The notes: generated from the letters alone by a model not told the origin. 54,307 nucleotides of DNA from an uncultured Nitrospina sp. (GCA_913045445.1 CAJWQP010000008.1:1-54307), one strand, 5' to 3'. Counted from the first letter of the stretch, positions 1 to 10,364 are shown. Translations and numbers: made by a program.

Positions 1-788
1 CCATGAAAATCCCGGCTACCGGTGATGATGAGTCCGAATTGCCGCGAGAGGTCTTTATAATATTCCACTTTTCCTGTCCGCTCGTGGTAAGGGTAAACAC
101 ATTCCATTCCCAAAAGTCCGAACGATTTTAATTCTTCAACCATACCGGGGACATCATCGTAGGTATATCCTTTGGCAGGATTGTACAGGGAGTAAGATCG
201 TTCTCCTGGATGCGCCAATACCGGAACGCCATTGCATTCGCGAATCAGCCGGATGGCATCTGCCATTTCCAGGTTCTTGCGCTCGACATTGTATCTCACA
301 AGATACCGGTCGAAAGCATCCCGGCTGTTCGCAACGATTCCCAATCGGGCCATCTCTTTGGCCAGATGGGGTCGCGCCAGAACACCCTCGGCGGCGCGAC
401 GCACATTCTCATACTCAACGGTTCCCCGAAATTTTTCCGGTATCACTTCGTTGATGCGCGTTATCAATTCACGCATGCGCTTTTCCCGTTTGAAAGCCAT
501 CTCCGTCACTTCCCGACACAGTTCTTCCGACAGGAAATCCGCCGACTCAAAATAAGCCAGCAGATGGAGATTGAATCCTCTATAGCGCACCGTGATTTCG
601 ATTCCGGGAAAAGCAAAAATCCCCTCTGCCTCAGCCGCTGGTATAAACTCATCGATACCTCCAAAGGTATCGTGATCAGTCAGGCAAAGAGTGGAAACTC
701 CGTTATTTTTTGCGATATCAACCAGTTTTGTCGGTGAAAATTCTCCATCTGAAAATGTGGAATGCATATGAATCTCAAATTTTTCCAT
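1..788 (-). CDS. PHP-domain metal-dependent phosphoesterase (partial, runs off the left edge)
   Basis: Minus-strand reading frame from ATG at 788 translates MEKFEIHMHSTFSDGEFSPTKLVDIAKNNGVSTLCLTDHDTFGG..., with PHP motifs HMHSTFSDG and TDHD; no stop before the window edge, so it is absent from the ORF track. Confidence 0.85.
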   Translation of the reverse strand, partial: MEKFEIHMHSTFSDGEFSPTKLVDIAKNNGVSTLCLTDHDTFGGIDEFIPAAEAEGIFAFPGIEITVRYRGFNLHLLAYFESADFLSEELCREVTEMAFKREKRMRELITRINEVIPEKFRGTVEYENVRRAAEGVLARPHLAKEMARLGIVANSRDAFDRYLVRYNVERKNLEMADAIRLIRECNGVPVLAHPGERSYSLYNPAKGYTYDDVPGMVEELKSFGLLGMECVYPYHERTGKVEYYKDLSRQFGLIITGSRDFH

Positions 789-913
789 GGGCCTATAATA
801 ACCTTATTTAACGGCTTTGGAAAGCCGGGGAGAGGAATAGCCGCTTTAGCGACCTGGAAATTGTCCTTCAAAGCTTGATTGCCTTGTTAAAATTTTTCGG
901 ATACTCTTGAGAC

Positions 914-2242
914 ATGATCAGACATCGACTCCTCATGGCCTGGGTTGCGGCCTTTATATTTTTAGGAATCGCCAGTGATGCACGCTCGCTTGCCGAAGTG
1001 CCTCCGCGTGAGTTCCTCATTGTTTATACAGGGAACACTCTGGGTGAACTTAAACCTTGCGGCTGTGCGAAAGAAGAGGATCAAGGCGGATTCGAGCGAC
1101 GAATGACTTATTTCAAGCAAGTCGGCTTGAACTCGAAAAACACATTATTTGTCGACACGGGAGACAGCTTCAAAGAACCTTCTCGGCAAGGGAAAATCAA
1201 GGCCCGCTATCTCATGCAGGCCATGTCCCTGTTGAAATATGACGCTGTGATTCCAGGAGACAAGGACCTCGTCTATGGCGAATCATTTCTCAAAAAGGGC
1301 GCATCAATCCCCTGGCTGTTGAGCAACGCCCGTTTGAGCAAAGTGAGTCCACCTGAAACGAGGATCAAAAAACTGGAAAACGGGCTCGCTATAGCCATGC
1401 TGGCTGTGGTCGATCCTGAGATGTATTATGCCGCCGAGCACAGTGGAGGACGCATTACAGACCCCAAAAAATCGGCCAAAAGGTTGATCGATAAAATTAA
1501 CGGGTCGGAGCGCCCTGACGTAATCGTTTTGCTCACCCACATGAAACGGGAAAAAGCGCTTTCCTTGTTGGCGCTGGATGGAGTAGACGTGGTGATCAAC
1601 GGTCATATCGAAAAAGATACGGATGTCATCGACATGACTCCGGTAAAGCAGGATGGAAAAATATTCATTCAGCCAGGACCGAGAGGTCAGAAGATGGGGG
1701 AGTTGACCGTTCGGATTGATGAGGCCGGTAACAAATCGTTTGACCAGCGTATGGTACGTCTGGATTCCAATATAAAATTCGATCCTGAAATGATAAAATG
1801 GTATGAAGATTACAACCGGGAAGTGGAGGACCTGTTCTTCACATCGCTGGACGCACGAAAAGACCAGCACGGGAAAGAAAAAGTCTATGCGTCAGAGCAG
1901 ACGTGCCTGACCTGCCACCCCGGGAAACATGCGGTATGGAGCCAGTCGCGTCACGGTCATGCTTACGAAACCCTCAACCGGGTCAACAAGGCGTTTGATC
2001 CGGAGTGCCTGATATGCCATGTTACCGGATTCAACCATGCCGGGGGATTCATCAGTGAGGTGGATACGCCGGAACTGAAGAATGTGCAGTGTGAAGTGTG
2101 CCACGGTCCGGGTCTGAAACATGCAAAAGATCCGCAAACCGGATTGGGTCGCAATGCCCGACAGGCCTGCAAACTCTGCCATGTAAAAAATCATAGCCCG
2201 AATTTTAATTACTCAAATTATTGGCCCAAAATAAAACATTGA
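914..2242 (+). CDS. 5'-nucleotidase/UshA-like metallophosphatase fused to a C-terminal tetraheme cytochrome c554-like domain
   Basis: Signal peptide; YTGNTLGELKPCGCAKEEDQGGFERR motif; metallophosphatase-like VDTGDSF and LLTHM; four C-terminal CxxCH motifs (CLTCH, CLICH, CEVCH, CKLCH). Confidence 0.85.
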   Translation: MIRHRLLMAWVAAFIFLGIASDARSLAEVPPREFLIVYTGNTLGELKPCGCAKEEDQGGFERRMTYFKQVGLNSKNTLFVDTGDSFKEPSRQGKIKARYLMQAMSLLKYDAVIPGDKDLVYGESFLKKGASIPWLLSNARLSKVSPPETRIKKLENGLAIAMLAVVDPEMYYAAEHSGGRITDPKKSAKRLIDKINGSERPDVIVLLTHMKREKALSLLALDGVDVVINGHIEKDTDVIDMTPVKQDGKIFIQPGPRGQKMGELTVRIDEAGNKSFDQRMVRLDSNIKFDPEMIKWYEDYNREVEDLFFTSLDARKDQHGKEKVYASEQTCLTCHPGKHAVWSQSRHGHAYETLNRVNKAFDPECLICHVTGFNHAGGFISEVDTPELKNVQCEVCHGPGLKHAKDPQTGLGRNARQACKLCHVKNHSPNFNYSNYWPKIKH

Positions 2243-2270
2243 TCCGATTGGAAACTACAAGGAGATTTTC

Positions 2271-2930
2271 ATGAAAAACAGTAATAACCCTCTGCTAAAA
2301 AGCTTGCAAAAAGTTTTACTGGCTCTTCTGCTGGTTGGCTTCATCATCCCGCCGGGCCTGGCTCTAGCTGGAGACAAAATCCGGGGAAAATATAAAGTCA
2401 TCGGTTCCATAGAAAAACTCAAAGGCGCAAAGCAGGTTGAGATGGCAGAATTTTTCAACTACTCCTGCGGTCATTGTTACCGTTTTCTGGAGACATCTAA
2501 AAAACTACGCGACAAGTTCAGGGACAAGCTCTTCCACAAAAAATATCCTATTTACTGGGGACAACAAACTGCCATCCCCGCCAAATCCTATTACATAACC
2601 GATGAGTTGGGGATCGAAGAAAAATTCACCCAGGAGTTGTTCGACACCAACTTCAAACTCCATATCAATATATTTCGGCCCAGAGTGATTCAGCGTCTCT
2701 CACAACATTACAAGATAGAACAAGAAATCAGAGATGGCATGAAATCACCCTCCATCGAAGCTAAGGTTCAGAAATCACTGGCTTTGTTTAAAAAATACGC
2801 AGGTGACGAAACGCCAACGGTTATCCTCAATAATGTGCTGAAAGTAACCCCCAGTATTTCAGGCGGCTCGGTGGAAAAGATGACGGAAAATCTGGAACTT
2901 ATCATTGAAGACATTCTGAGCTATAATTAG
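2271..2930 (+). CDS. DsbA-like thiol:disulfide interchange protein
   Basis: Signal peptide; EFFNYSCGHCYRF (CGHC thioredoxin-fold motif); C-terminal TPTVILNN cis-Pro region. Confidence 0.85.
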   Translation: MKNSNNPLLKSLQKVLLALLLVGFIIPPGLALAGDKIRGKYKVIGSIEKLKGAKQVEMAEFFNYSCGHCYRFLETSKKLRDKFRDKLFHKKYPIYWGQQTAIPAKSYYITDELGIEEKFTQELFDTNFKLHINIFRPRVIQRLSQHYKIEQEIRDGMKSPSIEAKVQKSLALFKKYAGDETPTVILNNVLKVTPSISGGSVEKMTENLELIIEDILSYN

Positions 2931-2956
2931 CGCTCTTTAGTTTCTCCACGGGAATT

Positions 2957-4537
2957 ATGACGAACCCATTCTTATCCAGAAAAACAGCTGCATTGTTGAC
3001 GGCGACTTTGATGGGCTTGCTTCTGCTATTTCCAGCAGGGGACGGAAAGCAGAGCTCTGCCCTGCTGTCCACAGCCGAGGCCGGGTTTTTCAGTAATGAT
3101 CTTGAGCTTTTCGAAGAAGTTGTTGACCTGGTGGGAGATAAATATGTTTATCCCCCCGATTATAAAAAAATGTTCATGGCCTCTGTTGAGGAAATGGTGC
3201 GGACTCTTGATGATGAAAATATCATCATGAGCGACACTCCGGGCGGACAAGCCATATCACGATTCGACTCGTCCATTCGCTATCAGCTCAACTTCAACCG
3301 GGAACACGATCTGGAAGATTTCAAGAAAATATATTACTTCCTGCATGAGGAATCAAAAAACAAACTGAGCAAGGAGGAGCTTGAAACAGCCGCCGTTACG
3401 GGTCTTATGAACTCACTGGATCCCTATTCCCAATACATGGATGCCGAGGTCTTTGGCAAATCGATGCGCGATACGGAAGGAAAGTATGGCGGACTGGGCA
3501 TGGTCATCACCATGAAGGACAACCGTCTCTATGTGGTGAAGACCATGAAAAATTCCCCGGCCGAACGCGCCGGAATTTTACCGGATGATATTTTTGAAAA
3601 AGTCAATGGAGAGGATATCAGCAAAACCCAGATAACAGAACTTGCCGATATGCTGAGAGGCTACCCGGACACAAAAGTCACCATATCCCTGCGCAGGCAG
3701 TCGGACAAGCGGGAGCGTACCTATACGCTGACCCGGAAAATCATCTCTATCGAAACCGTTGAATATGAAACGCTGGAAGATAATATTGGATCGATAAAAA
3801 TCACCAGTTTTTCCAAACAAACCAACGATCAGTTAAAGGAGGCACTCGCAAAGTCCAAAAAGGATAAGGTGAAGGGCTTCATTCTCGACCTGAGGGATAA
3901 TCCTGGCGGCTTACTCGATCAATCGGTAAAAGTCGCCAGTCATTTTCTGTATCGCAACCGACTCATAGTCTATACACAGGGCCGAGAAAGTACCAGCCAT
4001 AACGAATACCGGGCTCAATACAAAAACAGTCTCCATTTCATGCCAGTCATCATCCTGATCAACCAATACAGCGCAAGCGCGGCGGAAATTGTCGCCGGAG
4101 CGTTGAGAGATTCAGGGAAAGCGCTGATCGTAGGGGAAAACTCCTACGGCAAAGGTACCGTTCAAACCATTTTCCGCACCAGTGACGGGTCGGGCCTCCG
4201 CCTGACAACCTCAAAATATTACACACCGTCGGGAACGGATATCACAGAACATGGGATCGTTCCTGAAGTTCGCATCATTAAAGACCACATTCCGGAAGGA
4301 GATTCGCAAGCAGAGAAAAAATCAAAGACCGAGCCTCCTCAATTCGGTTCAGGTTCGCTGATAAAACTTAAAGAGTCCGAGGTTAAAAGTTTCATCCAGA
4401 AAAAACACTACACAAAAGAGAAGTCCGCTGACCCCACCTTTCTGTTTGCAAAAATGCTCATCAAAAATGTTTCGGTGGCGAATAAAAAGAAAACTCTGGA
4501 AAAAGCACGCGAGTTGGCAACCAATATTCATTACTGA
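2957..4537 (+). CDS. S41 family C-terminal processing peptidase (CtpA-like) with PDZ domain
   Basis: PDZ region (GGLGMVITMKDNRLYVVKTMKNSPAERAGI), LDLRDNPGGLL, INQYSASAAEIVAGALRD, GENSYGKGTVQT. Confidence 0.93.
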   Translation: MTNPFLSRKTAALLTATLMGLLLLFPAGDGKQSSALLSTAEAGFFSNDLELFEEVVDLVGDKYVYPPDYKKMFMASVEEMVRTLDDENIIMSDTPGGQAISRFDSSIRYQLNFNREHDLEDFKKIYYFLHEESKNKLSKEELETAAVTGLMNSLDPYSQYMDAEVFGKSMRDTEGKYGGLGMVITMKDNRLYVVKTMKNSPAERAGILPDDIFEKVNGEDISKTQITELADMLRGYPDTKVTISLRRQSDKRERTYTLTRKIISIETVEYETLEDNIGSIKITSFSKQTNDQLKEALAKSKKDKVKGFILDLRDNPGGLLDQSVKVASHFLYRNRLIVYTQGRESTSHNEYRAQYKNSLHFMPVIILINQYSASAAEIVAGALRDSGKALIVGENSYGKGTVQTIFRTSDGSGLRLTTSKYYTPSGTDITEHGIVPEVRIIKDHIPEGDSQAEKKSKTEPPQFGSGSLIKLKESEVKSFIQKKHYTKEKSADPTFLFAKMLIKNVSVANKKKTLEKARELATNIHY

Positions 4538-4557
4538 TTTATTAGAGGACTGCTTCA

Positions 4558-4800
4558 ATGAACATCATCAACATTGATTACGATAACGAGACTCTTCAGA
4601 GTGATTACTTCACCTGGAAGATTGTTGCCAACGATAAAAATAAGTTTCTTCTTCTGCAACGCGAGGACAATGGTCGCTATCACGCCGCCGAAGCCGACGT
4701 TAAGAAAAAACATCTCTGGGAAGTTAAAGAGATATCATTCCGTGGACCCGATGGCGACACCTATTTCTTCGATGAAGAAACCGGCGTTGACAAACTTTGA
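4558..4800 (+). CDS. hypothetical protein, 80 aa
   Basis: ORF 21 bp downstream of the S41 peptidase in the same orientation, with upstream AGAGGA. Confidence 0.55.
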   Translation: MNIINIDYDNETLQSDYFTWKIVANDKNKFLLLQREDNGRYHAAEADVKKKHLWEVKEISFRGPDGDTYFFDEETGVDKL

Positions 4801-4815
4801 ACTATTAAAAACGAA

Positions 4816-5409
4816 TTAAAAAAGTTTGAGGGACTTCAGGTGGGCCAGGGATTTCTTGAGTTCATCCTTGGTTTTGTTGGCGAGAAAGTTGCCTCGCAGA
4901 TCGAGCTTTTTCAGTTTGGGAAAGTTTTTGGTGGCCCCGAAACCCAACGCCCCGGCGTCACGAGTTTCTGTCCAGCCCAGTTGAATTTCTTGCAGATTGG
5001 GAAAGCTGGCAGATTTCGCAAGGGCGAGAGATCCGGCATCACCCAGTATATTATGCCGCAATATCAAAACCTTTAACTTGGACAAAGGCGGCATTTCCGC
5101 AAGCAAACCCGCCCCCACTGCAGTGATTTCGTTGTATCGCAAGTCTATCTTTTCAACTTTTTTCAACACATCACTGGCAATCAGGCGTTTGATACCTTCG
5201 TCTCCTATTTTCTTCCCGGAGAGATTTAAAAATTTTCCGCGCCGTTTTAAACTACCCTTGAATAAGGCATCATAATCAACCGGTCCCTTGTTGAATCCCT
5301 GAGCATAACCCGGTGAGACGGCAGGCCCCATAACAAACGCATTAAGCATAAGCAAAGCGAGCAGAATCAAAGAGGCCCTATTTCTCCCGGACAGGCGATT
5401 AGTCCTCAT
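4816..5409 (-). CDS. exported leucine-rich-repeat protein
   Basis: Likely start MRTNRLSGRNRASLILLALLMLNAFVMG (signal peptide), then LRRs such as LKVLILRHNILGDAG and LKKLDLRGNFL. Confidence 0.75.
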   Translation of the reverse strand: MRTNRLSGRNRASLILLALLMLNAFVMGPAVSPGYAQGFNKGPVDYDALFKGSLKRRGKFLNLSGKKIGDEGIKRLIASDVLKKVEKIDLRYNEITAVGAGLLAEMPPLSKLKVLILRHNILGDAGSLALAKSASFPNLQEIQLGWTETRDAGALGFGATKNFPKLKKLDLRGNFLANKTKDELKKSLAHLKSLKLF

Positions 5410-5986
5410 CGTCATCTCTTCCGCTCTCCCTGGCCCTTGCTTCCAGCTCATCCCAACTGCTGATCTGATCTTCGTCTTCCTCGTAATCATCCTGATAAAT
5501 AAAATCTTTCAAATCATCTACATGCAAATGACAGAGGCGTTTGCCGCACTTGGCTTCTTTGAGCGCTTCGATACCCAGCTTGCGGATGCGGTTGCATGTG
5601 AGGAACAGGTATCTGAGCTTGGATAGAGTTTTAGATTCGGCGATGGCAACAGCCCCTTCATCTTCGACCAGATTTCCGTACAGGTTCAGTTTTTTAAGGT
5701 TCGCCAGGATGGGAGATTCCGCAAGGGCTTTAACACCATCATCACTTATGACGTTGCCATAAAAATCCAGCTCGATCAGTCTCTTGAAATGCTCTGAATT
5801 AGCGATGGCAATTGCACCCTCATCACTTATATTGTTGTTTGCCAGAGTCAAATGGGTGAGCCGTTTCAGCAGTTTGGATTTAGCCAGTGTCACGGCCCCC
5901 TTATCGCCCAAAACCTGATTGCTCAGGTCCAAATGTTTTTTATCTGGAGTTAAAAACTGTTTAATCAAATAGTCTACGCTGGCCAC
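5399..5986 (-). CDS. leucine-rich-repeat protein (RNase-inhibitor-like), acidic C-terminus
   Basis: Repeats LTHLTLANNNISDEGAIAIA, LIELDFYGNVISDDGVKALA, LKKLNLYGNLVEDEGAVAIA. Confidence 0.8.
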   Translation of the reverse strand: MASVDYLIKQFLTPDKKHLDLSNQVLGDKGAVTLAKSKLLKRLTHLTLANNNISDEGAIAIANSEHFKRLIELDFYGNVISDDGVKALAESPILANLKKLNLYGNLVEDEGAVAIAESKTLSKLRYLFLTCNRIRKLGIEALKEAKCGKRLCHLHVDDLKDFIYQDDYEEDEDQISSWDELEARARESGRDDDED

Positions 5987-6092
5987 AATATCCTTTCCTT
6001 AGCCGTATCAGGCGGTGAATACTAAGTTGTCAGATTTAAAGGGAGTCATTATATCACAAACTGGATTAACACAAGTGGGGCAAAAGGATGTT

Positions 6093-7427
6093 TCAGCCGG
6101 ACCAATAGCGCAGGATAAACAACAAGGCGATCAGGTAAAGACACCAGTGCACCTCCCCGGCTTTACCGCTGAAAACTTTAATCAGAGGGTAGGAAATGAA
6201 CCCCAATGCCATGCCGTCAGCAATGCTGTATGTGAGAGGCATTCCGATCACCATCAAATAAGATGGCAGAGCCTCATCCCATTGCTTCCAGTTGATATTG
6301 GAAAGGTTTCCCGCCATAAGACATCCGACTATGATAAGAACCGGTGCAGTGATGGGGTGATATATAGTCCCTTCAACAATGTAGCCCTCACCTACCATCT
6401 GTGCGAGCGGAGCAAAAAATAACGCCAATAAAAAGAGAAACCCGGTCACCACACTGGCCAGCCCGGTGCGTCCGCCTTCGGCGATTCCAGCAGAGCTTTC
6501 GATATAGCAGGTGACTGTGGACGTTCCGAAAGCGGCTCCGGCTGTAGTCGCGACTGCATCCGGCATCAGGGCCCGATTTGCCCGTGGAAGTTTTCCATGC
6601 TTAATGAACCCTCCCTGCTGTCCAACTCCGACAAGGGTCCCCGCCGTATCAAACAGGTCAACAAACACAAATACCCCGATTATCGTCAGCACTCCCAAGT
6701 CCAGCGCGGCGAACATATCCATTTTCATAAAAGTGGGAGCCATGTCCGGCGGAGAAGATACCAGACCAGAAAATTCCACCAGACCAAAAGGAATACCCAG
6801 GAGACTCATGACCACCATGCCAATAAAAATTGCCCCGGTCACCCGACGTTGCAAAAGCACAGTGATCAACAAAACTCCAACCAGGGTGAAAACGGCTGGC
6901 AAGCTTTTCAGATCCCCCAACTGAACCAAAGCACCTGGATGCTCGACAACCCAGCCGCCCTGAACTAATCCGATAAAACTAATGAAAACACCTATGCCTG
7001 CGGCGATGCCATTTTTCAGGTATTCGGGGATGACGTTGATGATCAGTTCGCGAAATCGAAACAGCGTGAGGAGAATGAGTATCAAACCGGATAAAAATAC
7101 CGCGCCTAAAGCGGTCTCCCATGGAATACCCTGCCCCAGAACCACAGTGTAGGTGAAATAAAAATTGATCCCCATACCCGGTGCCAGTGCTATGGGATAG
7201 TTGGCCCACAAGCCCATGATAAGACAACCCACAGCCGATGCCAGACAGGTGGCAGTCATCACCGCGCCAAAATCCATCCCGGCATTCGACAACACAGCGG
7301 GCTGAACGAAGATAATATAGGACGCAGTCAAAAAGGTAACAACCCCTGCCTGTACCTCGGTCAAGACATTGGACTTGTTTTCCTCTAACCGGAATAAATG
7401 TTCAAGAATGTCTGGGAAGCCAGTCAT
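6093..7427 (-). CDS. NCS2/AzgA-like purine permease
   Basis: LTEVQAGVVTFLTASYIIFVQPAVLSNAGMD..., AFGTSTVTCYIESSAGIAEGGRTGLASVVTG; multiple TM segments. Confidence 0.88.
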   Translation of the reverse strand: MTGFPDILEHLFRLEENKSNVLTEVQAGVVTFLTASYIIFVQPAVLSNAGMDFGAVMTATCLASAVGCLIMGLWANYPIALAPGMGINFYFTYTVVLGQGIPWETALGAVFLSGLILILLTLFRFRELIINVIPEYLKNGIAAGIGVFISFIGLVQGGWVVEHPGALVQLGDLKSLPAVFTLVGVLLITVLLQRRVTGAIFIGMVVMSLLGIPFGLVEFSGLVSSPPDMAPTFMKMDMFAALDLGVLTIIGVFVFVDLFDTAGTLVGVGQQGGFIKHGKLPRANRALMPDAVATTAGAAFGTSTVTCYIESSAGIAEGGRTGLASVVTGFLFLLALFFAPLAQMVGEGYIVEGTIYHPITAPVLIIVGCLMAGNLSNINWKQWDEALPSYLMVIGMPLTYSIADGMALGFISYPLIKVFSGKAGEVHWCLYLIALLFILRYWSG

Positions 7428-7454
7428 ATAATCACCAGAGGACGGGAAACAAGC

Positions 7455-10088
7455 TTATTTCAGGAATTGCGATCCCACTAAAGCAACCTCTTCATCACGT
7501 GATGTCACTTGGCCATTAACCCGTGCGTCCCGCAGGGTTTTTAAAACGTCTTGAAACACCGGACCAGGCTTCATTCCCATTCCGATCAGATCTTCACCGG
7601 TGAGTTCTGTCTTCGCTGACGAACAATACTGATTGAAATAAAGCATCGCATGTTTGTTCACTTGGTCGCTGGAACAAACAGCAAGCAAAAGAATCACCGC
7701 TTCAATCGACAGCTCTGACAAAACATCGTACACTTCGCTGGGCTTGAGCTCGCACCCATCGTTAAACTTATCTTTCGCTTTAACAAAGTGTCCCCTGTCA
7801 AGACGCATTCGGTTCCTGATTTTCATAGGAATGTGAAGACGCTCCATGGCTTTTTCAAACGCGGCCTCTTTCATAGCGATGAACAACGCATGAAAATAAA
7901 CGAACCAAACCTCAGGTTTTTTAGCCATCGGAACCATTTTCGCCCAGGTCAATACACCGTCTATTTTTTCCAGGACCAGCCTGTGAGAATCATCTTCTGT
8001 AATATCTGGAACTATTAAATAAAGTAGAGAAAGCTCCCGCATCCGGTCAATACACTTCATAGGGTCAGATTCCCGCAGGAGAAGCTTTAGCTCATTCATG
8101 AGACGCGTCCCACTCAACTGATTGACCAGATTATTCTTGATCGCGCTCTTCATAAAAGCTCTTGTTTGGCGACCTATACGAAAACCAAACCTCTGCTCGA
8201 ATCGAATGGCGCGAAAAATACGGCACGGATCTTCGATAAAACTCAAATTATGAAGAACACGGATAGAGCCATCTTTTAAATCCATTTCGCCATTAAAATA
8301 ATCAATCAGACAAAATGCTCCCTGCCCGTTTAACTTAACTGCCATACTATTTATTGTGAAATCCCGGCGGAAAAGATCGGACTTGACGGAGCTACGTTCC
8401 ACCTTTGGCAAGGCACCCGGATGCGAATAATATTCCATCCTGGCCGTTGCGACATCTATACGGGACCGATCCTTCAGCAGAACCACTGAGGTGCCAAACT
8501 TATCATGGCTCTTAGTCCGCCCATTAAATTCCTTGGCCAGAGTTTCGGCAAAGGCAATGCCATCGCCCTCCACAACAAGGTCAATATCAAAGTTCTGGAT
8601 GTTGAGTAGTAAATCCCTCACAAACCCGCCTACAACATAAACTTCCACTTTTTCTCGATCGGCGATTTGAGAGATTGAATCCAGCAGAGCCATCACGTCT
8701 ATATGCAACCGCTCTTTCAAGAGACTCTTCACACTTTTCATGGACTCTCTTTTCCCATCAAACAAACGCGGAGTATCAAATCCACTAGAGACCATATCCC
8801 GGTGTAGCACCCTGAGCAAATCTCCCCGGCTGACGATGCCTGCCAGATTTTTTGAAACCGGGTCAATCACCGGAACCAGCTTTTGTTTTTCTTCAATAAT
8901 AATGGGAGCAATCGATTTAAAATAAGCGTCCGGTGTTGTAACCGAAAAATCACTAATCATAAAATCTTTCACCTTTGCATCTTTCATTTTATGGTGGATC
9001 GCTTTTTCAACTATCTGGCGCGTGATCAAACCCACAGGCTTGTTATCTGCCAGGACAGGAAGAGTGTTCAAGTTGAACCGGGTGAGCGTTTTTTCAACAG
9101 ACAAAAGGCTCTCACCCCCGGTGGCCGATTGAACCGGAAAATGCATGATATCGCTAACCCGGTGCAAGGGTTGCAGGCTCGCGTGAAGAAGTTCAAAAAG
9201 TTTTTCTCGAACCTGAACCAGTGTCTGGTTTTTGATACTTACGGAAGCCGCACAACTGTGCCCACCACCACCCAGATGTTTCGCCACTTCAGCGACATTG
9301 ACTTCGTCACAGCGACTTCGGGCAATTACATAAACCCCTTGATCCAGTCTCACCAAGGCAAACAAAGCCTTTAAATTTTCCAGGTCCATCACCTGAGAGA
9401 CCACATATGACACATCCTCCACATAAAAATCCTCAGAAGCGGTGGTCATCGCCACCTCCACTCCATTGATATTATGTGATTCAATATTCGAGACCAACTG
9501 GTTGAGAATTTCAATCTGTTGCGAATTCAGACGAGGTTGCACGAAACGCGCTACAGTTTCCATATTCGCGCCGGAGGCAACAAGTTTTCCTGCCGCTGAA
9601 AAGTCTTCCGGTGTTGTCGACACGGAAAACAACGATTGTGTGTCCTGAAATATCCCAAGAACCATGAGTGTGCTCTCCTCCGGCGTCAGAGAAATATTTT
9701 TCCCTTCAAGAATTTCGCACAGGATAGTCGCAGAGGCCCCTCTTTTTTTGATAACACACTTGGCCCCCGCAAGAGCATCCGCGACCTCCTCAGGATGATG
9801 GTCATAGATATGGACCTCTAAATTTGGATTATCCAGCAGTGATTGAAAAACACCGATTCGCCCGGGGTCATGCGTATCCACAATGATAAGCTGACTGACC
9901 GCATCGAGATCTATATCCTTAATACGGGAAAATCCAGGGAATGGGGTGGACTGCTTTAAAAATTCATTCACGCCTTTTTCAGTTGAGCCGGAAAAAACCA
10001 GCCTCGCAGAAGGATAAAGCTTGCGCGCGGCCACCATCGAGGCAAGACAATCAAAGTCCGCATTTAAATGAGTAGTAATGACCTGCAT
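7455..10088 (-). CDS. DHH phosphoesterase - CBS - tRNA nucleotidyltransferase/poly(A) polymerase family fusion protein
   Basis: N-terminal DHH motifs (HLNADFDCLASMVAA, IVDTHDPGRIG, IYDHHPE, GGGGHSCAAS), central CBS pair, C-terminal VYVVGGFVRDLLLNIQNFDIDLVVEGDG and RRDFTINSMAVKL. Confidence 0.9.
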   Translation of the reverse strand: MQVITTHLNADFDCLASMVAARKLYPSARLVFSGSTEKGVNEFLKQSTPFPGFSRIKDIDLDAVSQLIIVDTHDPGRIGVFQSLLDNPNLEVHIYDHHPEEVADALAGAKCVIKKRGASATILCEILEGKNISLTPEESTLMVLGIFQDTQSLFSVSTTPEDFSAAGKLVASGANMETVARFVQPRLNSQQIEILNQLVSNIESHNINGVEVAMTTASEDFYVEDVSYVVSQVMDLENLKALFALVRLDQGVYVIARSRCDEVNVAEVAKHLGGGGHSCAASVSIKNQTLVQVREKLFELLHASLQPLHRVSDIMHFPVQSATGGESLLSVEKTLTRFNLNTLPVLADNKPVGLITRQIVEKAIHHKMKDAKVKDFMISDFSVTTPDAYFKSIAPIIIEEKQKLVPVIDPVSKNLAGIVSRGDLLRVLHRDMVSSGFDTPRLFDGKRESMKSVKSLLKERLHIDVMALLDSISQIADREKVEVYVVGGFVRDLLLNIQNFDIDLVVEGDGIAFAETLAKEFNGRTKSHDKFGTSVVLLKDRSRIDVATARMEYYSHPGALPKVERSSVKSDLFRRDFTINSMAVKLNGQGAFCLIDYFNGEMDLKDGSIRVLHNLSFIEDPCRIFRAIRFEQRFGFRIGRQTRAFMKSAIKNNLVNQLSGTRLMNELKLLLRESDPMKCIDRMRELSLLYLIVPDITEDDSHRLVLEKIDGVLTWAKMVPMAKKPEVWFVYFHALFIAMKEAAFEKAMERLHIPMKIRNRMRLDRGHFVKAKDKFNDGCELKPSEVYDVLSELSIEAVILLLAVCSSDQVNKHAMLYFNQYCSSAKTELTGEDLIGMGMKPGPVFQDVLKTLRDARVNGQVTSRDEEVALVGSQFLK

Positions 10089-10331
10089 GATCAGAAGAGG
10101 TAGCTATTATTAATAATAAAATCAATTAGTTATAAAAACAACCACTAAGGAAAGTTGAGTTATATAGGCAACTATATAGGCAATGATGCCTTTCTTGAAA
10201 CAATTATAATAATTCTATCTTATTTTGACTATAACGGGGAGAAGAAAGAAACACGCCCAATAAGAATGAGACTGGTTGTATTGATACTAAGAGGTGAGAG
10301 ATGGCATGAGGCTTCAAACTGTTCGCCGCCA

Positions 10332-10364
10332 ACAAAAAAAGAAAAACCCCGGTTGCAGGGTTTG
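10332..10364 (-). terminator. rho-independent terminator for the minus-strand DsbA-like gene
   Basis: Minus strand reads AAACCC-TGCAACCG-GGGTTT-TTCTTTTTTTG. Confidence 0.65.

Noticed and set aside
210-737. ORFs 210..737 and 232..555 on the plus strand
   Set aside because: Antisense to the clear PHP-domain phosphoesterase on the minus strand.
1304-2194. Minus-strand ORFs (188 aa and 100 aa) within the cytochrome fusion
   Set aside because: Antisense shadow ORFs of a well-supported CDS; no recognisable motif.
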